Below, one piece after another: positions 37,004 through 46,076 of a stretch of DNA of 64,000 nucleotides; the stretch's first letter is position 1; every line of letters starts with the position of its first letter. The stretch is from Arthrobacter sp. C2. GTDB lineage: Bacteria; Actinomycetota; Actinomycetes; Actinomycetales; Micrococcaceae. Location of the stretch: the NCBI GenBank assembly GCA_024207135.1, contig CP042428.1, positions 992,001 to 1,056,000 on the forward strand. The letters run 5' to 3'. Made by a program: the position numbers and the translations under genes. Under the pieces are notes generated by a model, which was given only the letters and a program-made list of their open reading frames with translations, did no database searches and was not told where the DNA came from.

Positions 37004-37873
37004 CTAGCCGACGGACACGCGCAGCTGGTTGCGCCACGGATCCTCGAAGCGCAGCTCGGCGCCGGTGTGGTGGCTGGAGATCCCTGCAACCTTGAGACGG
37101 TCGGCCAGCGCGCCGACCTCGTCGGCGTTGGGCACGGTAATGACGACCTCGCCCAGGCCCAGGGTGTCCTTGCGCGGGCCCGCGCCGCGGGAGTTCCACA
37201 CGTTCATGGCCATGTGGTGGTGGTAGCCTCCGGCAGAGACGAAGAGTGCCTGGCCGTGGAAGTTGGTGGTCTTGGCGAAGCCCAGGATGTCGACGTAGAA
37301 CTGCTCGGCGGTGGCGACATCGCCGACCTGCAGGTGGACGTGGCCGATGCCGGCGTTGGCCTGCACCAGTCCGCTCACGGCCGCCTCGTTGACGTGCTTG
37401 TTGAGGTAGTTGTTGGGATCGAGGTGGAGGGTGTCCATGGCCACGGTGTCACCGTTCCAGGTCCAGGTCTCGCGCGGGCGGTCCCAGTAGAGCTCGATGC
37501 CGTTGCCCTCGGGGTCGTTGAAGTAGAAGGCCTCCGAGACCAGGTGGTCGGAGCTGCCGGTGAACAGCGAGCCGTCGAACTGTGCTGCGGAGAGCACGGT
37601 GGCGGCCAGGTCCGACTGGGTGTCGAAGAGCAGCGCGGTGTGGAACAGCCCTGCCTCGCCGCGGTTTGGGAGGTCCAGGCCCTTGCCGTCGGAAAGGTGG
37701 ACCAGCTCGAGTCCGCGGCGGCCCAGCCCAGTTCCGGCCGGCCCCTCGGAGAGCACCTCAAGGCCCAGGGCCTTCTGGTAGTAGTTGCTCATCTTCTTCA
37801 TGTCGCCGACCTTGAGCATGACGGTGCCCATGGCCAGTTCGGCGGACAGCTGGTCTTGTGTGGTGATGCCCAT
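37004..37873 (-). CDS. VOC-family ring-cleavage dioxygenase-like protein (CatE-type)
   Basis: A 289-residue protein with two vicinal-oxygen-chelate domains. The second contains the candidate metal ligands: GIGHVHLQVGD, GYHHHMAMNVW and the C-terminal DPWRNQLRV. The first domain has AMGTVMLKVGDM and FNDPEGNGIELYWDRP. The length and order fit bacterial catechol-2,3-dioxygenase-like proteins (YwbC/CatE), whose real substrates are often unknown. The ATG at 37873 follows AAGGAG. The adjacent intergenic region becomes AT-rich, marking the edge of an insert. Confidence 0.75.
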   Translation of the reverse strand: MGITTQDQLSAELAMGTVMLKVGDMKKMSNYYQKALGLEVLSEGPAGTGLGRRGLELVHLSDGKGLDLPNRGEAGLFHTALLFDTQSDLAATVLSAAQFDGSLFTGSSDHLVSEAFYFNDPEGNGIELYWDRPRETWTWNGDTVAMDTLHLDPNNYLNKHVNEAAVSGLVQANAGIGHVHLQVGDVATAEQFYVDILGFAKTTNFHGQALFVSAGGYHHHMAMNVWNSRGAGPRKDTLGLGEVVITVPNADEVGALADRLKVAGISSHHTGAELRFEDPWRNQLRVSVG

Positions 37874-38636
37874 GGTGGTGACTCCTTGGAATGAGGCGGT
37901 GGATTGTTCTTGCTTCAAGTATTACACATTTTACTTGAAGCTACAACTAAAGAGTGCCCACTGACACCACCAGGCCGCTCCTGGCAACTCCCCGGCATCC
38001 GGCGAGACGTTGCCCAAATCCCACATCCGACGCACCCCACCCCCGGCGCCAGGACCCGCAACCGGCCTGCCAGGAGTAATGATCCGGCTCGCGCCCTAGA
38101 CCGAATATGTACGCATGCGTCAAAACCGCTCAGTCGACATCAGGTCACCCTGACCGCGACGGACACCCCTCAGTCGATCGACACCCCTGCCCCCATGACC
38201 CATCAAGCTTCGCTCGACCCCCAAAGCGCCAACAAGCGCGAGCCGCTGGACCAATGCGGCCAGCTGGAGATATAGACTTCAAGCGAAGCGCTGGATTTAT
38301 CATTGAGGCCGACTTTAACGAAGGTCGATAATTGCCCAGAAACGATACATACAATTTCAGAAAAGCACCCACTTGCCATTACAAGAAAAATGAGCCATCC
38401 ATACGATGGCAACAAAATCTTCATAAGAGTAGACCTAGGAATCAATAGATAGACTACGACCCCCTGCCATATATTGGCGACAGGCTTCAGGTAACAGTCA
38501 GCAGGAACTCACCAAAACAGCGCGCAAAACTCACCCAAGCCAGGCCGCGACATTAAAGAAAAAGCAAATTCTCTACTGAGCTGAATTGTGCGCGAAGCTA
38601 AAGTATCCTTCTATAACTTTATGACGGAAGATCTAA
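37874..38636. other. Non-coding leader region of the AT-rich insert
   Basis: About 760 bases without a credible gene. Base composition falls from high GC at the left to clearly AT-rich by about 38260, so the left edge of the foreign segment lies within this stretch. No transposase, integrase, tRNA or long terminal repeat is visible. The region is long enough to hold an undetected promoter or non-coding RNA for the nuclease gene. Confidence 0.45.
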
Positions 38637-40373
38637 ATGATAAAATCATTAAAATTAAAAATGTTCAAAGGTTTCAAGTCCTTCTCGGCAACATTCAATG
38701 GGAGCGCGCTGCTCCTAGGGCCGAACAATGCCGGGAAAACCACGCTTATTTCAGCAATAAGGCTTTGCAATGAGGCCGCCAGGTTCACCACCCGAAATGG
38801 ACCTTCCGAATATTTCTCAACGGGCGAAAAGACCGTAAACGGGTACTATCTGGGCAAGATACGAACAGATTCATTCAATCTAGAAAATATTAGACATGAG
38901 TTCATTGAGGGTTCCGAATCACGATTGGAACTACGATACCATTCCGGGGCTACAATAAAGATAGTTTGGCCAGTGGACGACCCGCCGTTCTTCTGGCTTG
39001 AGCACAAAGGCAGCCATGTCCAAACGGCTGCCGCAGCGAAAAAACTCGTGCCAGTCATCGGTATAGTACCGACGCTTACGCCCCTGGAGCGAAACGAAAA
39101 AACGCTAAGTAAAACACACTTAAAAAGTCATATCGAAACACGGTTGTCAAGTCGACATTTCAGAAATCATTTAACTTTATCCAAAACATCGAATAGTGTA
39201 GAGTATGACGAATTAATAGATTTTCTGCTGAAAAATACACCAGAAATTACCGGATTGGTACTTACATCCCGAACAACCGATGGCGACACCTGGCTTGACG
39301 CATACTATATGGACGGAACTAGTCGAACAGAAAAGGAAATATTCTGGGCTGGGGATGGAATTCAAATATGGCTTCAATTGCTATTCCATCTTTGGCGGGC
39401 CAAGGACTGCTCCACAATTCTTTTAGATGAACCAGATGTTTTTCTTCATCCCGATCTACAACGTCGATTAGTACGCGTAGTCGAAGCAACTAATCAGCAG
39501 ATTGTCATGTCGTCACACGCAGCGGAAGTAGCATCCGAAGCCGTGCCATCATCCCTTCTCTGGGTCGAGCGAAGTGCTTCCAACGCTGTTCGAATTTCGC
39601 CAGAAAATGGCTTGGGTCTAATCGCAGATGGCCTCGGTAGCTCATTCAATCTGTCCATGGCACGTGCGCTGAAGTCGAAGAACGCCCTCTTTTTAGAGGG
39701 CAACGACATGAAGATACTACGTGTTATTGCCGAGCGATTAGACTTCAATGCTTTTTCAATGGAGAAAAACCTTGCCATAATCCCAATTGGCGGGTTCACT
39801 CGATGGCCGAGCGTGGAATCGTTTGGCTGGTTGTCGTCTAAATACATGGGCTCCGCGGTGAATATCAGACTGATACTAGATAGGGACTATCGACAAGATG
39901 CCGAATGTAGTGATCTTGAAAAAGAGCTACTGGCGGCGAATGTAAAAGCTCATATTTGGAAGAAAAAGGAACTCGAAAGTTATCTAATTTCACTTGATAT
40001 CATCCACGAGTACACAGGTCTTGAAAAAGCAGTCGTTCGTGCCGAGTTAGACTTTTTGACAGAGTCATTTCGCGAAGACGTATTCGGGCAATACACAACG
40101 CACGCTTCGCCCGCACTAGATTCACGTCTAGACGAGTCTACAAAAATCTCAACGTTACTGAGATCATTCACGTCAAAATGGGAAGATAGCTTGGAGCAGC
40201 GAATGTCGATGGTTCCTCCTAAAGACCTAATCACCATGTGGAACAGGAGAACTCAAGAAACAAAGTTTCCAGTGCTGACTGCTCGCAACCTGGCCTCTGT
40301 TATAACTTTCGATAACCTTGATTGGGAAATGATTCAGCTTCTAAAAGATATCGAGTCGGAACTTACATCATAG
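38637..40373 (+). CDS. OLD-family ATP-dependent endonuclease (AAA ATPase plus TOPRIM)
   Basis: A 578-residue protein. The ABC-type ATPase has Walker A GPNNAGKTT at 28-36, a GDGIQIWLQLL signature-like motif at 240-250, Walker B TILLDEPD at 260-267 and an SSH switch at 293-295. A TOPRIM nuclease follows: E354 in FLEGNDMKIL, the acidic pair in LILDRD at 412-417 and the KKKELESYL motif at 443-451. The length is close to the P2 phage OLD protein. Class 1 OLD proteins act alone; class 2 need a UvrD-like partner (Gabija), which is absent here. Codons are strongly AT-rich, unlike all neighbours, and the gene abuts a beheaded MFS gene. A defence role is inferred. Confidence 0.8.
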   Translation: MIKSLKLKMFKGFKSFSATFNGSALLLGPNNAGKTTLISAIRLCNEAARFTTRNGPSEYFSTGEKTVNGYYLGKIRTDSFNLENIRHEFIEGSESRLELRYHSGATIKIVWPVDDPPFFWLEHKGSHVQTAAAAKKLVPVIGIVPTLTPLERNEKTLSKTHLKSHIETRLSSRHFRNHLTLSKTSNSVEYDELIDFLLKNTPEITGLVLTSRTTDGDTWLDAYYMDGTSRTEKEIFWAGDGIQIWLQLLFHLWRAKDCSTILLDEPDVFLHPDLQRRLVRVVEATNQQIVMSSHAAEVASEAVPSSLLWVERSASNAVRISPENGLGLIADGLGSSFNLSMARALKSKNALFLEGNDMKILRVIAERLDFNAFSMEKNLAIIPIGGFTRWPSVESFGWLSSKYMGSAVNIRLILDRDYRQDAECSDLEKELLAANVKAHIWKKKELESYLISLDIIHEYTGLEKAVVRAELDFLTESFREDVFGQYTTHASPALDSRLDESTKISTLLRSFTSKWEDSLEQRMSMVPPKDLITMWNRRTQETKFPVLTARNLASVITFDNLDWEMIQLLKDIESELTS

Positions 40374-40430
40374 GTTTTCGGATATTTTTGAGAAAACTCC
40401 AACTGGAACTTATGATTTCTCCGTCGTGCG

Positions 40431-41321
40431 ATGCGCGGCTTCGGTCCGGACGCCTGGCGCTGGATGCTTGCCAGCCCCGGGATCTTTGCCGTGATCACCC
40501 TACTCTTCCGCCTGGGCACCCCGGAGTCCCCGCGGTGGCTGCTCTCCCGCGGCCGGGTCGACGAGGCCCGCACCGTGATCAAAAAGGTCTACGGCAACGA
40601 CTACGACGTGGATTCCCTCGGCGAGGACGAAGCCAGCGGCAAGCGCGCGGCAACCTTCATCGACATCTTCAACAAGAAGTTCTGGCGCCGCACGCTTTTC
40701 GTCTCCATCTTCTGGACTGCCCAGGTGATCCCGCTCTTCGCGGTCTACGCCTTCGCCCCGGAACTGCTCGCCTCCTTCGGCCTGGGCAGGGACGCGAACC
40801 TCTACGGCGGTTCCCTGCTGATCTCCCTGCTGTTTGTCGTCGGCGGCATCCCGGGCCTGTGGCTGGTCGAACGCATCGGACGGCGCAAGCTGCTGTTGTG
40901 GACCCTCGGCATCATCGTGGTGGCGCTGGCGGCCCCGGCCTTCGTCCCCGGGGTTGGCCCGAAAACGCTGTTCACCGCCCTGGCGTCGGGTGCCTTCACC
41001 TTCCTGGAGGTCGTGTACCCCAACGAGCTGTTCCCTACCGACATCCGGGCCACCGTGGTCGGCTTCGGCACCGCGATCAGCCGCGTGGGCTCCGCTGCAA
41101 GCACCTATCTCATGCCGGTGGCCATCATCAGCTTCGGCGCCTTGGGCGCCCTGCTGATCGGCGCCGGGATTTCCCTGATCGGACTCGTGGCCACATTCAT
41201 CCTGGCCCCGGAGACCGCCAACCGCTCGCTGGCAGACATCTCCAGCGGCAGCAACAAGAAGAAGAAAACCAAGACCAACGGAACGACCGAAGAAACGAGA
41301 GCAGAAGGAACCCTCGTATAA
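40431..41321 (+). pseudogene. Sugar-porter MFS transporter, N-terminal half missing
   Basis: The frame starts abruptly with RGFGPDAWRWMLASPGI and continues through the central MFS motif ESPRWLLSRGRVDEAR into six C-terminal membrane segments (PGLWLVERIGRRKLLLW; ETANRSLADI). The first five or six membrane segments are gone, so about 180 residues are lost. The missing part ends at the AT-rich insert, so the insertion or a linked deletion removed it. The surviving stop TAA overlaps the former start of agmatinase. Confidence 0.75.
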
Positions 41322-42077
41322 GCAAGCACCAGCCTATAGGCCCCGTCGAAGCCACAAAGGTCCCCCGGTTCGCCGGATTGGGCACCTTCGCCAGACTCCC
41401 GCAGATCGAGGAGCAAGCCCATGGCCAAGGACAAGAGGATCATCGCCGTCGGCGGGGACCACACCATTGCCCTGCCGATGCTGCGGGCCGTCAACAAGGT
41501 CCACGGTCCGGTGGCCCTGCTGCACTTCGACGCCCATCTGGACACCTGGGACACCTACTTCGACGAGCCGATCACCCACGGGACCATGTTCCGCAGGGCA
41601 TTCGAGGAGGGCCTGCTGATCGAGGACAAGTCGATGCACGTGGGCATCCGCGGCCCGGTCTATGACCAGGACGACTTCCTGCGGGACCACGAATTCGGCT
41701 TCCAGATTATCCGCCGCACCGACATCGACGACATTGGAGTGCCGGCGGCCATCGCCAAGGTGCGCGAGCGCCTGGGCAACACCCCTGTCTACCTCTCGGT
41801 CGACATCGATGTCTTGGACCCGGCCTTCGCTCCGGGCACCGGACCCCCCGAAATGGGCGGCCTGCACTCCCGCGAGCTGCTGCGCCTGCTACGCGGGCTC
41901 AACGGCATCAATATCGTCGGCGCCGACGTGGTGGAGGTCGCCCCGGCCTACGACCACACGGACATCACCTCGCTGGCCGCGGCGACCGTGGTCTTCGACA
42001 TGATGGGCCTGATGGTCAACTCCGGCAGTCTGCGGCCCAACGAGAACGACTACCGTCTAGAGGTCCCGGCAGTCTAG
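41318..42077 (+). pseudogene. Agmatinase/ureohydrolase, start codon lost and internally deleted
   Basis: The ureohydrolase core from 41421 keeps all metal-ligand motifs: GGDHT, HFDAHLD and SVDIDVLDP. The first residues of an agmatinase (SKHQPIGPVEATK; RFAGLGTFARLPQIEE) lie in a different frame at 41318-41415, and about 90 residues between the two parts are missing. The expected start at 41318 reads ATA, with AAGGAA seven bases before it. A shorter protein of 218 residues could start at the ATG at 41421 after GAGGAG. It was the second gene of the MFS operon. Confidence 0.65.
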
Positions 42078-42730
42078 AAAACGAACCAGACCCCCATGCG
42101 GTCCGGCCACGGCCTATTCGTTGGCCGGGCCAGACCACTTATGCGCCGAAGGCAACTTGGCGAGGAAGCCGGAGCGGCTCGGGACCCGAAGATGGCCCGG
42201 GAAGCCGAGGACCATCAGCATAGCGTCCCGAACGGCCGCTCAACGCCCTGTCACCAGAGGCCCTTTTCCACTTCCTCAAACGTTGCGCGCGATGCCGCCA
42301 CTGGTCGATGTCAGTGGCCGTCAGCCGGTGGTTTCAATTCAAGGGCCATGCGCAGATTGACGATCAGCACACCCAAACTGACCGCCGTTGATTGCGCCAC
42401 CGAGTAGATGGTTGCCCCTATGTGAAACCAGCCGGAATCGACTGCCTCAACTTAAACATGTTAAGAGATCATCGACAGTCTCGCCTGGCCTACGCCGGCT
42501 TGCCCAGCCCAGTGCTATGGCATCCTGCCCGATTCCATGACCGACAATGTTCCACGACACCGCGACATCGGGGTCGGCACGGTGCCGCCTGGATTCGCGA
42601 TTGCGTACGCGCGCCTTCGTGGAACATTCCACGGGGACATCCGCGGTCGGACGGGGTTCCCCTGAGGCCGCCGGCAACAACCCCCTCCACATTGATCTTC
42701 ACAATCGTGGGGGCATGGTTAGGATGAGTC
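42078..42730. other. Intergenic stretch with a spaced inverted repeat
   Basis: About 650 bases without a credible gene. A small frame of some 100 codons on the plus strand has no family and no clear ribosome site. The main structure is a perfect 12-base inverted repeat described separately at 42546-42628. Confidence 0.35.
42546..42628. repeat. Perfect 12-base inverted repeat
   Basis: AATGTTCCACGA at 42546-42557 and its complement TCGTGGAACATT at 42617-42628 enclose 59 bases that are themselves rich in short self-complementary parts. It lies about 100 bases before a small membrane-protein gene. It could be the stem of a structured RNA or a degraded palindromic repeat. Confidence 0.4.
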
Positions 42731-43279
42731 ATGGACAAGGACTTCGAGCCCTCGGAAAGCGCGGATCCACTCGACGGCTCAACACTTTCCGATGTGGTTG
42801 ATTCCGACTATGACAAGGCCGGCCGCCTTGGCCGTCGGGTCTTTTTGACGCTCGTGGCGCTGTTTGTCCTGGCAGCCCTCAGCAATGTCTTCGGCATGGA
42901 AACCACCTCCACGAGCGTTGCCCCGGGCCACGAACTCACTGTCACCGCGCCCCGAACCAGCAGGGCCGGGATGGATGCGAAGATAACCTTCACATTGCGC
43001 ACCGCGGAGAAGATCTCCGGCCCGGTCACCGTCAAAATCGACCAGGACTATCTTGATACCTTTTCTACGTACAGCATTTCCCCGGCTCCGGATGGGGAAA
43101 GCAGCGACGGAAGCATGCTCGTGCTCGACTACGATGCACCGCAGGAAAACGCCTTCCGCTTGGACATTGACGGAACCGTCAGCGAGGACAGCGTCCTGCT
43201 GGCAAGCGGGAATGCCCATGTCTACATCGACGGAAAACTGGTGGCATCCACGAAATTGAAGCTCTGGAAGGCGTACTAA
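42731..43279 (+). CDS. Hypothetical single-span membrane protein
   Basis: A 182-residue protein. An acidic cytoplasmic head of about 35 residues is followed by one membrane segment (RRVFLTLVALFVLAALSNVFG) and an outer beta-rich domain (HELTVTAPRTSRAGMDAKITFTL; AHVYIDGKLVASTKLKLW). The family is unknown to me. Its stop overlaps the start of the DUF421 gene as TAATG, so the two are coupled and may act together at the membrane. Confidence 0.65.
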   Translation: MDKDFEPSESADPLDGSTLSDVVDSDYDKAGRLGRRVFLTLVALFVLAALSNVFGMETTSTSVAPGHELTVTAPRTSRAGMDAKITFTLRTAEKISGPVTVKIDQDYLDTFSTYSISPAPDGESSDGSMLVLDYDAPQENAFRLDIDGTVSEDSVLLASGNAHVYIDGKLVASTKLKLWKAY

Positions 43280-43761
43280 TGGAAATCGTGCTTCGGGCTG
43301 CAGTGACTTTCATCGTGCTTTGGCTCATTACCCGGTCAGTGGGGCGCTCCACGCTGGGCGAACTCAGCTCGTTCGAACTACTGCTGTTCATCACCATGGG
43401 CGATCTCGTGCAGCAGGGCATCACCCAGGAAGACCATTCCGTGGCCGGGGGCATCATGGCCGTTGGCACCATGGCATTGCTGACCGTCCTGTTGGGTTGG
43501 GCAAACGCGCGTTGGCCCAAATTGAGCCGACTGGTCCACGGGGCACCGGTGGTCATCTTGCACGACGGTCGCCCGGACACCAAGGCGTTGCGTGCCGAAC
43601 GGATGGGCTTGAACGACCTCATGTCCGCCGCGCGCGGCCAGGGATTTCGGAACTTCTCCGACATCGACTTGGCAGTGCTCGAACCCAACGGCAGGATTTC
43701 GTTCTTTGCCAAGGACCACGCGGCCTCGGATGGATCCCCGGAAGAGCCCGAACCCGGCTGA
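43279..43761 (+). CDS. DUF421 (YetF-like) membrane protein
   Basis: A 160-residue protein. Residues 1-75 have two or three membrane segments and the family motif GRSTLGELSSFELLLFITMGDLVQQGI. A soluble C-terminal domain follows (VILHDGRPDTKALRAERMGLNDL, NGRISFF). DUF421 proteins such as Bacillus YetF are of unsettled function. The gene is coupled to the preceding membrane protein and followed by a small terminator. Confidence 0.8.
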   Translation: MEIVLRAAVTFIVLWLITRSVGRSTLGELSSFELLLFITMGDLVQQGITQEDHSVAGGIMAVGTMALLTVLLGWANARWPKLSRLVHGAPVVILHDGRPDTKALRAERMGLNDLMSAARGQGFRNFSDIDLAVLEPNGRISFFAKDHAASDGSPEEPEPG

Positions 43762-43774
43762 GCATATCGCCGTC

Positions 43775-43797
43775 CAAGCCCCGCGTGGGTTTTTTCG
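43775..43797 (+). terminator. Small hairpin with T-run
   Basis: GCCC-CGCG-TGGG is followed by TTTTTT, a minimal rho-independent terminator 14 bases after the DUF421 stop. The stem is short (four base pairs with one G-T). Confidence 0.5.
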
Positions 43798-43879
43798 CAC
43801 CCGACGCCGGCGCAACCGCCGGAGGCGCGTGAAACCGGCGGCCCCCTCCTCTCCCGGGCGAGCGGGACCGCCGGCGACT

Positions 43880-44098
43880 CTACCGCTGCGCCGCAGACCC
43901 TCCCGCTTCCTCCGGCGGCTCGGAGGAGAATTGGCCATCCGTGGAGATGTCTTGGTTCAGCCCCGGCTTGATTTCTTCCTCGGAAGACGGCACTTCGTCC
44001 GTGGCCCGGTTGGCGGATTTTTCGGTCGCCTTGTTGCCTTTGGGCCCCGACCTGCCTTTCCCCGGTCGGCCGCGCTCTTCAAATCCGTCTTCTTTCAT
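43880..44098 (-). CDS. Small hydrophilic hypothetical protein
   Basis: A 72-residue protein rich in charged residues and glycine (GFEERGRPGKGRSGPKGN; VPSSEEEIKPGLNQDI), probably disordered. AAAGGGGAA precedes the ATG. It lies 60 bases downstream of the DUF4235 gene on the same strand, within a run of small stress-type genes. No function is suggested by the sequence. Confidence 0.5.
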   Translation of the reverse strand: MKEDGFEERGRPGKGRSGPKGNKATEKSANRATDEVPSSEEEIKPGLNQDISTDGQFSSEPPEEAGGSAAQR

Positions 44099-44161
44099 GG
44101 TGGTTCCCCTTTCCGTGGTGTGGTTTCCGTAGCGCGCTGCATGCCTGATGGCGGTGGAGCG

Positions 44162-44413
44162 CTAGCTGCCTTTGTCGGCCAGCTTCCCGGCCCAACGTTT
44201 GGTGACGGCCTGGATGATCGAGGCGCTCGCACCGGAGACTGCGGCGAAGGCCAGGACCTTGCCGATGGTGGCCCGTTGCTGAACGTCCGGATTGGCAAGG
44301 GTCGGAGGATTTTCTCCGGTGGCCCCCTTCCAGATGCTGCCCACAAGCTTGGCTCCGAGCAGTCCGGCCACGATCGAGGCCGCCACTCCAAGTATCTTCA
44401 CTGGTAATTTCAC
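44162..44413 (-). CDS. DUF4235 small membrane protein
   Basis: An 83-residue protein with two hydrophobic segments (PVKILGVAASIVAGLLGAKLVG; GKVLAFAAVSGASASIIQAV) and the DUF4235 core VGSIWKGATGENPPTL. The start is a GTG at 44413 with AAGGAG before it; the longer frame upstream is not protein-like. The family is common in actinobacteria and has no known function. Confidence 0.75.
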   Translation of the reverse strand: MKLPVKILGVAASIVAGLLGAKLVGSIWKGATGENPPTLANPDVQQRATIGKVLAFAAVSGASASIIQAVTKRWAGKLADKGS

Positions 44414-44497
44414 GGTTGTTCTCCTTCGGTGTGTTCCTTGGTCAAAATCCATGCGGCACGGTGATGGAACTTCCGCGGGCCGGTCGCCCGCACGCTC

Positions 44498-45661
44498 CTA
44501 GTCATCCTCGGCGGCCGCATTGTGTTCGTCCTTATCCAGCCTGATCTTCCGGCGCTCATATTCCCGCTGGCTGAAGGTGGCCTTTCGAACCGCTTCCTCG
44601 TCGTCCAGGCTCGAGCCGACGGCCCCGGCGACCGTGCCCAGGGACGCCGACATCCATGAAAGGTTCACGTACTCCCCGAACCCCACCGGGTGCCCGAGTT
44701 CGGCCGCAAGGAAACGGGCATCGATGATGACCAGGGAGCCGGCAAGGATGATCACGAAAAGCGCCAGATACATCAACAGGATCGCGGTGAAGATCGTCAT
44801 CAGCGTGGCCACGTTGTACACCACCCGCTTCTGCGCATGGCTGGCCCCGAGCGGCGATTCCCACAACCCGTTGTGCAGCACCAGCCAAGAACCCATGATC
44901 AGGATCGAAAGCAGGCTGATGGTTGCCAGGCGTTGCGGCGAAAGGAAGTCGGCCATTGACCAGATGCTCGTGTAGAAGACCCCGAAAGCGCCGGTGGCCA
45001 GGGCCGCGGCCATGGCAGAGGACAACCGGGGCACCAAATGCCAAGGCCGATTGCTTCTGACCATGCCCACGAGCAGCAGCAGTCGGCCCCTGGCACCCTT
45101 GGCGGTTTCGAAGGCATCGTCATCGACCTCCGGGGCCTCGATGCGGCGTTCAACCAACAGCGGATCGCTCTTGAGATCGACCCGTCCGTCCTCGCGGAGG
45201 TATGGGTCGCCAACCCCGTGCAGTGATGCCAGGACCTGTACCACTGCCCGGACCAGGCGCTTGCGGCGCACGAAGCCCAGCGTCGGCAGCACGATCACCG
45301 CCGCCCCGTACCCTGCATTGAAGCTGGAGGCGAGGGGTTCGCCGTCCTCAAACTTCGGCAGGTCGGTGAGGTACACCAGGTAGTCCCACTGGTTCGCCTC
45401 GCGCAGCTGCTGCGAGTGGGCGTTCAACTCCACTTCGCCCTGCTTGGCCAGCGGCAGCGAGAATTCCTTGACGTCCACTTCCCAATCCGTTTCCGGGTCC
45501 AGCGCGCTTTCCAGCAGCCCGGGCAGGGAGTCGCGCAGTCCCAAGGCCAAGGATATCGGAAGCCCCGGATCGGCGATCAACCCGATCACGGTTCTCCGCT
45601 CGGCTTCGCCGGGCATGCTGCTGGCTTGCCTCGGCCGACGCCGCTCCGGCACCTCCGGCAC
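44498..45661 (-). CDS. Hypothetical membrane protein with four C-terminal spans
   Basis: A 387-residue protein. The soluble N-terminal half looks like an alpha/beta domain (TVIGLIADPGLPISLALGLRD; WDYLVYLTDLP). Residues from about 225 hold four membrane segments (AAALATGAFGVFYTSIW; LFVIILAGSLVIIDA). I do not recognise the family, although it occurs in related actinobacteria. The GTG at 45661 with AGGAGGC before it is preferred over the ATG at 45616, which has no ribosome site. A TTGGCG-N17-TAGCGT promoter lies upstream. Confidence 0.65.
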   Translation of the reverse strand: MPEVPERRRPRQASSMPGEAERRTVIGLIADPGLPISLALGLRDSLPGLLESALDPETDWEVDVKEFSLPLAKQGEVELNAHSQQLREANQWDYLVYLTDLPKFEDGEPLASSFNAGYGAAVIVLPTLGFVRRKRLVRAVVQVLASLHGVGDPYLREDGRVDLKSDPLLVERRIEAPEVDDDAFETAKGARGRLLLLVGMVRSNRPWHLVPRLSSAMAAALATGAFGVFYTSIWSMADFLSPQRLATISLLSILIMGSWLVLHNGLWESPLGASHAQKRVVYNVATLMTIFTAILLMYLALFVIILAGSLVIIDARFLAAELGHPVGFGEYVNLSWMSASLGTVAGAVGSSLDDEEAVRKATFSQREYERRKIRLDKDEHNAAAEDD

Positions 45662-46076
45662 GCTGCCTCCTGCCTTCCCGTCGTCCGTCCTGCGCGGTGT
45701 CGATGACAAGTCGTGCCTCCCGGGATCCTGTTGCCGTACGGGTTCCACCCATGGATTATTCGTGGAACCCACGCTACTGTTCCGGCTCCGTGCCGCCAAG
45801 GCTTCTGCATGCCCGCGCAGCCCGGCACCACCCCGGTGCACCCGGACATGCGTGGCCCGGTTGCCGGCCGCGGGCCGGGGCAAACCGGGCGCGATCTCGC
45901 GCGCCGGGAGGCGGTTCCCAAGGGCCCCGAATGCCATGGCCGCCTTCGTCGCTGAACGGGTCCGGAGCCGCAAGGCGGGCCGGTGTGCAATTTCCTTGTT
46001 GGGCCCCGTGCCCGCGTATAGTCTGGCCACATTGTGTCCGCCATGACCCGAACGCTAGGCTGCAAGGGATATCGAA
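45662..46076. other. Intergenic region between divergent genes
   Basis: This stretch holds the promoter of the minus-strand membrane protein (45770-45798) and, on the plus strand, a TATAGT at 46017-46022 about 55 bases before the truncated oxidoreductase. Open frames here are extensions without protein character. Confidence 0.4.
45770..45798 (-). promoter_or_regulatory. Promoter of the four-span membrane protein
   Basis: On the minus strand, TTGGCG (45793-45798) and TAGCGT (45770-45775) are 17 bases apart. They lie about 110 bases before the GTG start. Confidence 0.4.

Noticed and set aside
38588-38773. Overlapping small frame at the 5' end of the OLD-like gene
   Set aside because: It is out of frame with the ATPase, lies within its coding region and has no conserved feature.
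44498-46030. Longer N-terminal form of the four-span membrane protein
   Set aside because: The upstream 120 codons are arginine-rich and not protein-like, and a promoter lies inside them. The GTG at 45661 has a strong ribosome site.
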